DNA of 64,000 nucleotides from Lysobacteraceae bacterium PS02340. GTDB taxonomy: Bacteria > Pseudomonadota > Gammaproteobacteria > Xanthomonadales > Xanthomonadaceae. Below are positions 53,105-60,561 of the stretch, in pieces. The notes under the pieces were generated by a model. That model was not told the origin of the DNA. It did not search any database and saw only the letters and a program-made list of their open reading frames with translations. Positions within the stretch are counted from its first letter, which is position 1, and each line of letters starts with the position of its first letter. The stretch spans positions 62,001 through 126,000 of the forward strand of contig JASCOC010000002.1 of NCBI GenBank assembly GCA_029959605.1. The letters are read 5' to 3'. Position numbers and translations under genes: made by a program.

Positions 53105-53875
53105 TCAATCCTCGCAGCGCACGCGCGTGACGCCTTCGCCGGCATCGTCGCCGACGAATAGCGTGTCCGGGCCGTCCAGACGCAGGAGCCGTTCGGCGGT
53201 CCAGGTCTGGCCTTCGCCTTCGTAATCCGCGGCGACGCGCACCGCGTCGTCGTCGAGTGGCAGTACCGACGTCGGCGTGGCGACGCTTTCGTGGAAGCGC
53301 AGCGCGCCCGGTTCGACACGCAGGGCCATGTCGCTGCCGCCGGAGCTGCAGGCTTCGGCATCCGCATCCCAACGGCCGAGGAATTGCTCGGGAAGCGTCG
53401 TCGACGCGTCCTCGTCGCCCACCTCGCCCGGCGGTGTCGGCGGCGGCATCGATGCCGGGCGCGCACAGCCGCGGAACGGGCCGCGCCCGTCGATGGTCAG
53501 CAGGCCGGTCATCGGGAAGCGCGCGCCGGACATGTCGTCCTCGCAGCGCATGCGGCGCACGATCAGCACCACCGAGCCGTCCGCGTCCGATGCGTCGATG
53601 CGCCGGCCATCGGCAGTCATCGAGACGCGTGCCCCGGTGAAGCGGCGTTCCGGCGCATCGACACCGCGCAAGATCACCGTGTCGCCCTCGACGGTGGCCT
53701 GCCAGAACGGTTCGTTGGTCGATACGACCACGTCGTCGTCGCTGCTCGCAGCCGGCGCCGTCGCCTCCGGTGCTGGCGTCACAGGTGCAGTGGCGCTGCC
53801 GGGCGCGATTTCGGGCTGGCAGGCGGCCAGCAGCAATGCGGCAGGCAGCAGCAGATGGACCGGGTGGATTCGCAT
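53105..53875 (-). CDS. COG3650-like lipoprotein
   Basis: 256-residue lipoprotein: signal ending LLLAAC with lipidated Cys19, then a Pro/Ala/Thr-rich linker (about 25-48). The first domain (about 50-140) begins STNEPFWQATVEGDTVILRG and contains CEDDMSGARFPM and GPFRGCARPA, a pattern of COG3650 envelope proteins. A second beta-rich part (from about 160) includes FLGRWDADAEACSSGGSDMALRV and ends with a cysteine (VRCED). Function unknown. Divergent from the ycaD-ggpPS operon. Confidence 0.8.
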   Translation of the reverse strand: MRIHPVHLLLPAALLLAACQPEIAPGSATAPVTPAPEATAPAASSDDDVVVSTNEPFWQATVEGDTVILRGVDAPERRFTGARVSMTADGRRIDASDADGSVVLIVRRMRCEDDMSGARFPMTGLLTIDGRGPFRGCARPASMPPPTPPGEVGDEDASTTLPEQFLGRWDADAEACSSGGSDMALRVEPGALRFHESVATPTSVLPLDDDAVRVAADYEGEGQTWTAERLLRLDGPDTLFVGDDAGEGVTRVRCED

Positions 53876-54033
53876 GTCGGAATGCCTCGGAGCGGACTGG
53901 ATGCCAGCATCGCCGATCGCGTGTTCATGTCCGGTCACGCGCGTCCGGAATCCGCTGCAAGCGCATGATTGCGTTGCGGTTTTCGCTGCAGCGCAGCATC
54001 GCCCTGCGGTGTCGATTCCGGGTGAAAATATCC

Positions 54034-54055
54034 AACATATTCAATATGTTATAAT
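54034..54055 (+). promoter_or_regulatory. palindromic operator and -10 box of the ycaD-ggpPS operon
   Basis: AACATATTCAATATGTT (54034-54050) is a perfect dyad with 7-base arms and a 3-base centre. Its last base is also the first of TATAAT (54050-54055), a consensus -10 box 35 bases before the likely start codon. An AT-rich palindrome abutting -10 in such GC-rich DNA is a strong sign of repressor control, for example by an ArsR- or MarR-like protein. No such regulator is adjacent. Confidence 0.7.
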
Positions 54056-54078
54056 TCCGGACCTTCGCTGATATTGCC

Positions 54079-54092
54079 GGAGGTCCGTCATT
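54079..54092 (+). promoter_or_regulatory. ribosome-binding site and ATT start codon of ycaD
   Basis: GGAGG at 54079-54083 is followed after 6 bases by ATT (54090-54092). Upstream in frame there is a TGA at 54069 and no ATG, GTG or TTG between it and an internal ATG at 54144. Starting at ATT gives PVVRNLAALFAGVALLLMG, restoring the first membrane helix that a start at 54144 would cut in half. Confidence 0.65.
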
Positions 54093-55358
54093 CCAGTCGT
54101 TCGTAATCTCGCCGCGCTGTTCGCCGGCGTCGCCCTGCTGCTGATGGGCAGTGGCCTGCTCGGCACCCTGCTGGCGGTACGCGGCCGGATCGAGAACTTC
54201 GACGACCAGACGATGGGCCTGATCATGTCGGGCTACTTCGTCGGCTTCTTCCTCGGCACCTATCTGGCGCCCGGGCTGATCCAGCGGATCGGCCACATCC
54301 GTGCCTTCGCGTTCTACTCGGCGCTGGTCGCCGCGGCGATCCTGCTGCATCCGGTGTTCGTGAATCCCTGGGCCTGGGGCGCGCTGCGCGTGCTGACCGG
54401 CGTCGGCCTCGTCGGCCTGTACACGGTGATCGAGAGCTGGCTCAACGTGCAGGCGCCGCCGGACAAGCGGAGCCAGGTGTTCGCGGTCTACATGGCGGTG
54501 AATCTGCTGGCGCTGGCCGCCGGCCAGTGGTTCATCAGCTTCATGGATCCGTCGACGTTCGTGCTCTTCAGCGTCGTCGCGATCTTCATCTGCGTCGCGG
54601 CGCTGCCGGTCGTCGCCAGCCGCATGGTGCAGCCGACGCTGCCTGCGGTGCCGCGGCTCGCACTCGCGGCGCTGTGGCGGGCGGCACCCGCCGCAGCCAC
54701 GGGCTCGTTGCTGGCAGGCCTCGCGATGGGCGGCTTCTGGGGCATGGGTGCGGTCTACGCGACCGGGCTGGGCCTCGATCTGCAGGGCATCGCCGCGCTG
54801 ATGAGCGCGACGATCCTCGGCGGCGCACTGCTGCAATGGCCGATCGGCCGCGCGTCGGATCGCGGCGATCGCCGCACGACGCTGGCGATCATCTGCGCGA
54901 TCGCAGCGGTGATCGGCGTGGCGATGGTGTTCGCCGCAGACCATTCGCAATTCGCACTGTTCGGCCTGTTCTTCCTGTTCGGCGGCGTGGCCTTTGCGAT
55001 CTATCCGCTGTGCGTCGCGCATCTGCTCGACCACCTGCCGGTCGAGGACACGCTGTCGGGCTGCTCGAGCCTGCTGCTGCTCAACGGCGTGGGCTCGGCG
55101 ATCGGCCCCGCGCTCGCCGGCGCCGCGATGGTGCGCTTCGGGCCATCCGCCCTGCCCGCGTCGTTCGCGATCGTGCTCGGCACGCTGGCGATCATCGCCG
55201 CAGGCCGTCGCCTGATCCGTCGTCGCGACCGCGACCATCCGTCCGTGTTCCATCCGATGCTGCGCACCACCCCGTCCGCGCTCGAACTGCTGCCCGAAAC
55301 CGGCCCCGCACCCGAGGGCCCCGACCTTTCCGATCCACACCACAAGGACCCACGTTGA
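54090..55358 (+). CDS. ycaD: MFS transporter YcaD, probable glucosylglycerol-linked transporter
   Basis: About 422 residues with twelve hydrophobic helices. Motifs: SGYFVGFFLGTYLAPGLI, RVLTGVGLVGLYTVIESWLN (typical of the YcaD group), GGFWGMGAVYATGLGLD and GRASDRGDRRTTL. The start is taken at ATT 54090 behind GGAGG, because the first standard codon is an ATG at 54144 inside helix 1. The stop overlaps the TTG of the next gene. In Stenotrophomonas rhizophila a ycaD-like gene lies beside ggpS and is linked to glucosylglycerol handling; uptake or export here is inferred from that. Confidence 0.85.
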   Translation: MPVVRNLAALFAGVALLLMGSGLLGTLLAVRGRIENFDDQTMGLIMSGYFVGFFLGTYLAPGLIQRIGHIRAFAFYSALVAAAILLHPVFVNPWAWGALRVLTGVGLVGLYTVIESWLNVQAPPDKRSQVFAVYMAVNLLALAAGQWFISFMDPSTFVLFSVVAIFICVAALPVVASRMVQPTLPAVPRLALAALWRAAPAAATGSLLAGLAMGGFWGMGAVYATGLGLDLQGIAALMSATILGGALLQWPIGRASDRGDRRTTLAIICAIAAVIGVAMVFAADHSQFALFGLFFLFGGVAFAIYPLCVAHLLDHLPVEDTLSGCSSLLLLNGVGSAIGPALAGAAMVRFGPSALPASFAIVLGTLAIIAAGRRLIRRRDRDHPSVFHPMLRTTPSALELLPETGPAPEGPDLSDPHHKDPR

Positions 55359-57697
55359 CTCAGGAAACCACCACCACCGACCTCACCCCCGCCAATACCC
55401 CGTTCGTGCCGCGACTGATGCTCGCGACCGATCTCGACGGCACCTTCCTAGCCGGATCGCCCGCGCATCGCCAGCAGCTCTACCGCCTGGTCGACCGCCA
55501 TCCCGAAATCCGCCTGACCTTCGTCACCGGCCGCGGCCTCGAAGCCGTCATGCCGCTGCTGTCCGACCCCAGCCTGCCGCGTCCCGACTACGTGATCTGC
55601 GATGTCGGCGGTACCGTCGTCGACGGCCACACCCTGCAGCCGATCCAGCCCTTGCAGACGCGCATCGACCGTCGCTGGCCGGGTGAGCGCGCGGTGGCCG
55701 ATGCGATGGCCGGCTTCAAAGGCCTCGTGCGCCAGGACGTGCCGCAGGAGCGCCGCTGTTCCTATTTCTGCGAGCCCGACGCGCTGGCCGGCATCCGCGG
55801 CGACATCGAAGCCACCGCACGCAAGCTCGGTTGCTCCGTGCTGTATTCGGCCGACCGCTATCTCGACATCCTGCCGCCCGATACCGACAAGGGCCGCACC
55901 CTCGCCGCGCTCGCCGACCATCTGGAGCTGCCGCGCGATCGCGTACTCGTTGCCGGCGACACGCTCAACGACCTGTCGATGTACACCTCCGGATTCCAGG
56001 GTGTGTGCGTGGGCGAATCCGAGCCCGCCCTCGTCAAGGCCACCGACCAGCTGTCGAACGTGTTCCAGGCGCAGGCGCCGGGCTGCGGCGGCATTCTCGA
56101 AGCGATCACGCACTTCGATCTGCTCGAATCCGACGACCCCTATCTGCGCCAGACGATCGAGCGCAGCACCGGCCAGTCGGATCTGGTAATGGTCTATCAC
56201 CGTCTGCCCTACGAGGAATACGTGGAGGACGGCCAGCGCAAGCGCCGCCGCCCGACTTCGCCCAACGGCATCATCCCGAGCCTGCTCGGCTTCTTCGGCA
56301 GCGGCCAGAAAGGTTCCTGGGTCGCGTGGAGCGTCGACGATCCCAAGCTCGGCAAGTTCGAGACGCGCACGCCGGTCGATCCCGATGCGTATCCCGACCT
56401 CACCGTCGCGCGCGTGCCGCTGACCCAGACCGAGGTCGACGCGTTCTACAAGCGGTTCTCGAAGGAAGCCTTCTGGCCGATGCTGCACACGTTCTGGGAG
56501 CGCGCGCGCTTCAGCGAGGACGACTGGAACATCTACCTGCGGGTGAACCGCAAGTTCGCCGAGGCCACCGCGGCCGAAGCCGCGCCCGGCGCGACCGTGT
56601 GGCTGCACGACTACAACCTGTGGATGGTGCCGGCCTACCTGCGCGAACTGCGCCCGGACGTGCGCATCGCGTTCTTCCACCACACCTACTTCCCGTCGGC
56701 CGACGTGTTCAACGTGGTGCCGTGGCGCCGCGAGATCCTCGGCAGCCTGCTGCAGTGCGACTACATCGGCTTCCACATCCCGCGCCAGGTCGAGAACTTC
56801 GTCGACGTGGTGCGCGGTGCGATGCCGACCGAAGTGCTGGAACGCGAAGGCTGCGCGCCGCGCTTCCTGACCTACGGATGCGCGGTCGGTCTGGACGAGA
56901 CCACGACGCGCATCCGCGTCGGCGATCGCGTCGTCGGCCTGGGCGCGCATCCGGTCGGCACCGACATCAAGCGCATCGAGACCGGCCTGGCGCATCCGCG
57001 CGTGCGCGTGCGCCTGGAGCAGATCCGACGCGAGTTCTCCGGCCGCAAGCTGGTGCTGTCGGTCGAACGGCTCGACTACACCAAGGGCACGCTGGAGAAA
57101 CTGCTCGCGTTCGAGCGTCTGCTCACCGAACAGCCGGATCTGCGCGGCAAGGTCAACCTGCTGATGGTGTGCGTGCCGGCGGCGAAGGAGATGACCGTCT
57201 ACCGGGAACTGCAGACGCAGATCGAGCAGGCGGTCGGCCGCATCAACGGCCGCTACGCGATGCTCGACTGGACACCCGTGCGCTTCTTCGCACGCGGCCT
57301 GCCGTTCGAAGAGGTGCTGGCGCACTACGCGGCCGCCGACATCATGTGGATCACGCCGCTGCGCGACGGCCTGAATCTGGTAGCCAAGGAGTTCGTCGCC
57401 GCGCAGGGCATCGAAGGCTCCTCGGGAACGCTGGTGCTGTCGGAGTTCGCAGGCGCCGCCGCGGAACTCAAGGGCGCGGTGCTGACCAATCCGCACGATC
57501 TGACCGATCTCGTCGCCGGGTTGCGCCAGGCGTTGTCGATGCCGGAACACGAAGCCGTCGGCCGCCAGCGTCAGCTGTTCGACATCGTCCACTACTACGA
57601 CGTCGAGCGCTGGGGCCGCGATTTCCTCGCCGCCGTCGAGACTGCCGGCAGCGGCGCCGACCAGCATCGCTATGCGATGCGGGGACTCGCCGCCTGA
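55355..57697 (+). CDS. ggpPS: bifunctional glucosylglycerol-phosphate synthase/phosphatase
   Basis: 780-residue fusion making the osmoprotectant glucosylglycerol. Residues ~20-255 are a HAD phosphatase of the sucrose-phosphatase type (LATDLDGTFLAG, DVGGTVVDG, DTDKGRTLAALADHL, VLVAGDTLNDLSMY). Residues ~275-770 are a GT20 glycosyltransferase: LVMVYHRLPYEEYVEDGQ at its start is the GgpS hallmark, where trehalose-phosphate synthases have VVSNR. Further motifs are HDYNLWMVPAYLRE, HPVGTDIKRIE, SVERLDYTKGT and TPLRDGLNLVAKEFVAAQ. It normally joins ADP-glucose to glycerol-3-phosphate, then dephosphorylates. A TTG at 55355 behind AAGGA overlaps the ycaD stop. Confidence 0.9.
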   Translation: MTQETTTTDLTPANTPFVPRLMLATDLDGTFLAGSPAHRQQLYRLVDRHPEIRLTFVTGRGLEAVMPLLSDPSLPRPDYVICDVGGTVVDGHTLQPIQPLQTRIDRRWPGERAVADAMAGFKGLVRQDVPQERRCSYFCEPDALAGIRGDIEATARKLGCSVLYSADRYLDILPPDTDKGRTLAALADHLELPRDRVLVAGDTLNDLSMYTSGFQGVCVGESEPALVKATDQLSNVFQAQAPGCGGILEAITHFDLLESDDPYLRQTIERSTGQSDLVMVYHRLPYEEYVEDGQRKRRRPTSPNGIIPSLLGFFGSGQKGSWVAWSVDDPKLGKFETRTPVDPDAYPDLTVARVPLTQTEVDAFYKRFSKEAFWPMLHTFWERARFSEDDWNIYLRVNRKFAEATAAEAAPGATVWLHDYNLWMVPAYLRELRPDVRIAFFHHTYFPSADVFNVVPWRREILGSLLQCDYIGFHIPRQVENFVDVVRGAMPTEVLEREGCAPRFLTYGCAVGLDETTTRIRVGDRVVGLGAHPVGTDIKRIETGLAHPRVRVRLEQIRREFSGRKLVLSVERLDYTKGTLEKLLAFERLLTEQPDLRGKVNLLMVCVPAAKEMTVYRELQTQIEQAVGRINGRYAMLDWTPVRFFARGLPFEEVLAHYAAADIMWITPLRDGLNLVAKEFVAAQGIEGSSGTLVLSEFAGAAAELKGAVLTNPHDLTDLVAGLRQALSMPEHEAVGRQRQLFDIVHYYDVERWGRDFLAAVETAGSGADQHRYAMRGLAA

Positions 57698-57813
57698 CCG
57701 GATGCGGGAGCGCTTCGTGCAGGCATGTGCGAAGCGCTTCCGCGTGTTGCGTGGGTGTTGCGCTCCACTGAATCTGAATCGACGTCTCCAGACGCATCGC
57801 GTGAATCCAGTAT

Positions 57814-57883
57814 CTCTCCCTCCGGGAGAGCGCCTGCCCCGGACTTGATCCGGGGTCGACGCGCATCGCGCGTCGGGTGAGGG
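57814..57883. repeat. composite repeat of three tandem hairpins
   Basis: Stem 1 is CTCTCCC/GGGAGAG (57814-57830), stem 2 CCCCGGA/TCCGGGG (57837-57855), stem 3 GACGCGC/GCGCGTC (57858-57874), followed by GGGTGAGGG. The first stem and the last motif match the repeat inside liuD. It is a REP-like element of the CTCTCCC...GGTGAGGG family. Confidence 0.8.
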
Positions 57884-57947
57884 AACGACGGACGGAACAA
57901 GATTGAAGTCTCGCGCTTCCTCGCAGATTCAGCGCTGGAGACACGTT

Positions 57948-58030
57948 GGATGAGAGCAACGATAGGTTTCGTTGCGCTCCACCCATCCTGCGTAGAGCCC
58001 GGCGTCGCTTCGGCGACGCCACTCGCCGTT
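57948..58030. repeat. nested dyad element plus UUCG hairpin
   Basis: GGATG (57948) and CATCC (57984) enclose GCAACGA/TCGTTGC (57956-57962 and 57969-57975). On the minus strand this reads GGATGGGTGGAGCGCAACGA, a recognisable xanthomonad dispersed repeat. Next to it GGCGTCGC-TTCG-GCGACGCC (58011-58030) forms a perfect 8-bp stem with a very stable tetraloop. Confidence 0.75.
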
Positions 58031-58100
58031 CACCGCGCCTTCCCTAGCCTGCGGAGACCTGTCGGCACCACGCCGGCGCCCGACTCGAAGAGGACGCCAC

Positions 58101-58523
58101 ATGCGCGCAGCATCCGCCACCGCTCTCCTGCTCACATTTGCCCTGGCCGCCTGCGGCGGCGAATCGACGCCCGCATCGCCGGCCGTGGACACCCCGCCGC
58201 CTCCGCCGCCTGCCGCCGCGCCTGCGGAAGAGGCACCGCCGACCGGTTCACTCGCCGCGCGCGATGCCGAGACCGAGCCGTCGAACACGATCAACTACGA
58301 CTGCGAGGGCACGCGCATCACGCTCGCCCAGGAAGGCGAAGGCGACGACGCCCGCGTGCAGTTTGTCGTTGACGGCGTGACGCTCGACCTGCCACGTGCC
58401 GAGACCGCGCAGGGCGATCGTTTCGCCGATGCCGACGGCAACGTGTTCTGGAGCCACGGTACCGACGAGGCACGCTTGACCCTCCAGGGCCAGCACGAGC
58501 GCAACTGCGCCCGCGTCTACTGA
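58101..58523 (+). CDS. MliC-like lipoprotein (first copy)
   Basis: 140-residue lipoprotein: signal ending FALAAC with lipidated Cys18, a proline/alanine-rich linker (about 20-60) and a small C-terminal domain. INYDCEGTRITLAQEG, VDGVTLDLPRA, DRFADADGNVFWSHG and ARLTLQGQHERNC match the pattern of MliC/PliC c-type lysozyme inhibitors, including the two cysteines expected to form a disulfide. Some family residues that contact lysozyme are not evident, so inhibition is likely but unproved. GAGGA lies before the ATG. Confidence 0.8.
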   Translation: MRAASATALLLTFALAACGGESTPASPAVDTPPPPPPAAAPAEEAPPTGSLAARDAETEPSNTINYDCEGTRITLAQEGEGDDARVQFVVDGVTLDLPRAETAQGDRFADADGNVFWSHGTDEARLTLQGQHERNCARVY

Positions 58524-58628
58524 CGCATCGGCGCATTCATCGCCTCCGGGAAACGGAGGCGATATGCTCGCCACGCCCCTCCCCGCCCCCACGCGTCGAT
58601 CCGATCCACCCAAGGCAAGGAGACGACC

Positions 58629-59042
58629 ATGCGCTGGTTCACCCCCGTGTTCACTGTGGCCATCGGCCTGTCGCTGGCGGCGTGTTCGCCGGCAGAAGCA
58701 CCGCCCGCCGATGATGCGGCGACGCCGCCGGCAAGCGGCAGTACCGAAGAACAGGCTCCCGCTCCGGAAACACCGAGCACCGATGCGGCGCCACTGCCGC
58801 AGGTGATGCATTACGACTGCGAAGGCACCCCGGTCGATGCGACGTTCGATGGCCGCGGCCAGGTCAGCGTCGCGGTCGACGGCGCCACGTACGTCCTGCG
58901 GACAGAAGAAGCGGCGTCGGGCACGAAATACGTCGACGACGCCGGCGTGGTGCTGTGGACACGCGGTGCGCAGGATGCGCTGCTGACGCGCCCCGATCAT
59001 CCCGACCGCACCTGCACGGGTTCGCCCGCGGCCCCGGTCTGA
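58629..59042 (+). CDS. MliC-like lipoprotein (second copy)
   Basis: 137-residue tandem paralogue: signal ending LSLAAC with lipidated Cys19, a Pro/Ala/Glu-rich linker and the same small domain (MHYDCEGTPVDATFDG, VDGATYVLRTEEAASGTKYVDDAGVVLWTRG, ALLTRPDHPDRTC). Only the YDCEG start, the central VDG, the W and the last cysteine are shared with the first copy, so the duplication is old. The ATG has AAGGAG upstream. The gap to the first gene is 105 bp, so the two may be cotranscribed. Confidence 0.78.
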   Translation: MRWFTPVFTVAIGLSLAACSPAEAPPADDAATPPASGSTEEQAPAPETPSTDAAPLPQVMHYDCEGTPVDATFDGRGQVSVAVDGATYVLRTEEAASGTKYVDDAGVVLWTRGAQDALLTRPDHPDRTCTGSPAAPV

Positions 59043-59209
59043 ATCTTCGCGTGCGCGCGAACGCGCGCATGTGTTTCGCGGATGTGTGGACGCGCGCCTC
59101 CAGGCAGGCGCGCGTTCCGTTTCGTGGCAGCCAGGTAGACCATGGTCCAGCAGGCATCGGGTGGGTGCGCCGCTAAGCTGGGCGGTCGTTTTCCACGACG
59201 GTACCCGCC

Positions 59210-60514
59210 ATGTTCCAGCGCGCCACGCGCCTGTCCGTCCGACTCGTCGAACTGTTCCTGCCCGACGCCTACGTCTTCGTCCTGATCTTCACCGCGCTGG
59301 CTTTCATCGCCGCCTTCGCGATCGAACAGACTCCGCCGCTTGAACTCGTCCGCTACTGGGGCACCGGATTCTGGGAGCTGCTCGGCTTTTCGATGCAGAT
59401 GCTGCTGGTGCTGGTGACCGGATTCATTCTGGCCAAGACGCCGCCGGTCAAACGCGGCCTGACCTGGATGGCCTCGCGCTGTCGCACGCCAAAGAACGCG
59501 ATCGTCGTCGTGACCCTGGTGGCGATGGCGGCGAACTGGATCAACTGGGGTTTCGGCCTGGTGATCGGCGCGCTGTTCGCGCGTGAAGTCGCGCGCTTCG
59601 TCAAGGTCGATTACCGCCTGCTCGTCGCCAGCGCGTACTCGGGTTTCATCATCTGGCACGGCGGCCTGTCGGGTTCGATTCCGTTGACGATCGCGACCGA
59701 AGGCCACTTCATGCAGGAAGCGATCGGTCTGATTCCGACGTCGGAGACGATCTTCGCGCCGTTCAATCTGCTGATCGTCGCGCTGCTGGTGATCGCGATT
59801 CCGCTGATCAACCGCGCAATGACGCCGTCCGACCAGGACGCCGTGCTGTTCACCCCGCCCGAAGATCCCGAGCCGCCGGTGCTCGCGCAGGAATCCAGCC
59901 CGGCCGAGCGTCTCGAACACGGCTGGATCCTGTCGGTCGCGGTCGGTGTCGCGGGTCTGGTGTTCCTCGCCGACCACTTCATCGCCGGCGGCGGGCTCAA
60001 CCTCAACATCGTCAACTACGGGTTCCTGATGCTCGGTATCGTGCTGCATCGCACGCCGGCCCGGCTGCTGGCCGCGCTGCAGGAAGCGATCAAGGGCGGC
60101 GCAGGCATCGTCATCCAGTTTCCGTTCTACGCCGGCATCATGGCGATCCTCGTCGGCTCGGGCCTGGCGACGACGATGTCGGAATGGTTCGTGTCCTTCG
60201 CCAGCGCCGGCAGCCTGCCGTTCTGGACCTTCCTGTCGGCCGGCCTGATCAACATGTTCGTGCCATCGGGCGGTGGCCAGTGGGCGGTGCAGGCGCCGGT
60301 GATGATTCCGGCCGCGCAGGCGCTGGGCGCCGATCTGCCGCGCGTGGCGATGGCGGTGGCCTGGGGCGATGCGTGGACCAGCATGCTGCAACCGTTCTTC
60401 GCCCTGCCCCTGCTCGCGATCGCCGGGCTCAAGATCAAGGACATCATGGGTTACTGCCTGATGCTGCTGTTCGCATCGGGCGTGATCATCGGCCTAGTGT
60501 TCCTGCTGCTCTGA
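59210..60514 (+). CDS. atoE: short-chain fatty acid transporter (AtoE family)
   Basis: 434-residue inner-membrane protein of the AtoE family, which takes up short-chain fatty acids such as acetoacetate and butyrate. Around ten to twelve hydrophobic helices are visible. Conserved-looking segments are ELFLPDAYVFVLIFTALAF, NWINWGFGLVIGALFARE, YSGFIIWHGGLSGSIPLTIA, FPFYAGIMAILVGSGL and NMFVPSGGGQWAVQAPVM. A soluble loop at about 205-235 is acidic. It stands alone here, without atoDAB, but the Liu products of this window include acetoacetate. ATG at 59210. Confidence 0.93.
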   Translation: MFQRATRLSVRLVELFLPDAYVFVLIFTALAFIAAFAIEQTPPLELVRYWGTGFWELLGFSMQMLLVLVTGFILAKTPPVKRGLTWMASRCRTPKNAIVVVTLVAMAANWINWGFGLVIGALFAREVARFVKVDYRLLVASAYSGFIIWHGGLSGSIPLTIATEGHFMQEAIGLIPTSETIFAPFNLLIVALLVIAIPLINRAMTPSDQDAVLFTPPEDPEPPVLAQESSPAERLEHGWILSVAVGVAGLVFLADHFIAGGGLNLNIVNYGFLMLGIVLHRTPARLLAALQEAIKGGAGIVIQFPFYAGIMAILVGSGLATTMSEWFVSFASAGSLPFWTFLSAGLINMFVPSGGGQWAVQAPVMIPAAQALGADLPRVAMAVAWGDAWTSMLQPFFALPLLAIAGLKIKDIMGYCLMLLFASGVIIGLVFLLL

Positions 60515-60561
60515 TCGCAGCTGCAGACCCCCCGCGCGCATGACGCGCGGCGGATCCTGAT

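Larger units (their letters stand above)
57698..58100. other. 403-bp intergenic region filled with dispersed repeats
   Basis: No gene is supported between ggpPS and the first MliC-like gene. The gap holds three tandem hairpins (57814-57874), a separate dyad (57948-57988) and a UUCG-type hairpin (58011-58030). GAGGA just before 58101 is the ribosome-binding site of the next gene. It may end the ggpPS transcript, but no T-tract terminator is seen close to its stop. Confidence 0.7.

Noticed and set aside
54144-55358. The ATG at 54144 as start of ycaD
   Set aside because: It lies inside the first membrane helix and has no good ribosome-binding site, while GGAGG stands before the ATT at 54090.
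55448-57667. A 739-codon minus-strand frame opposite ggpPS
   Set aside because: No domain character; both domains of GgpPS are intact on the plus strand.
55355-57697. Reading the fusion as trehalose-6-phosphate synthase/phosphatase
   Set aside because: The GT20 domain starts with the GgpS pattern (YHRLPYEE), the phosphatase comes first and is sucrose-phosphatase-like, and YcaD adjoins. Trehalose remains a minor possibility.
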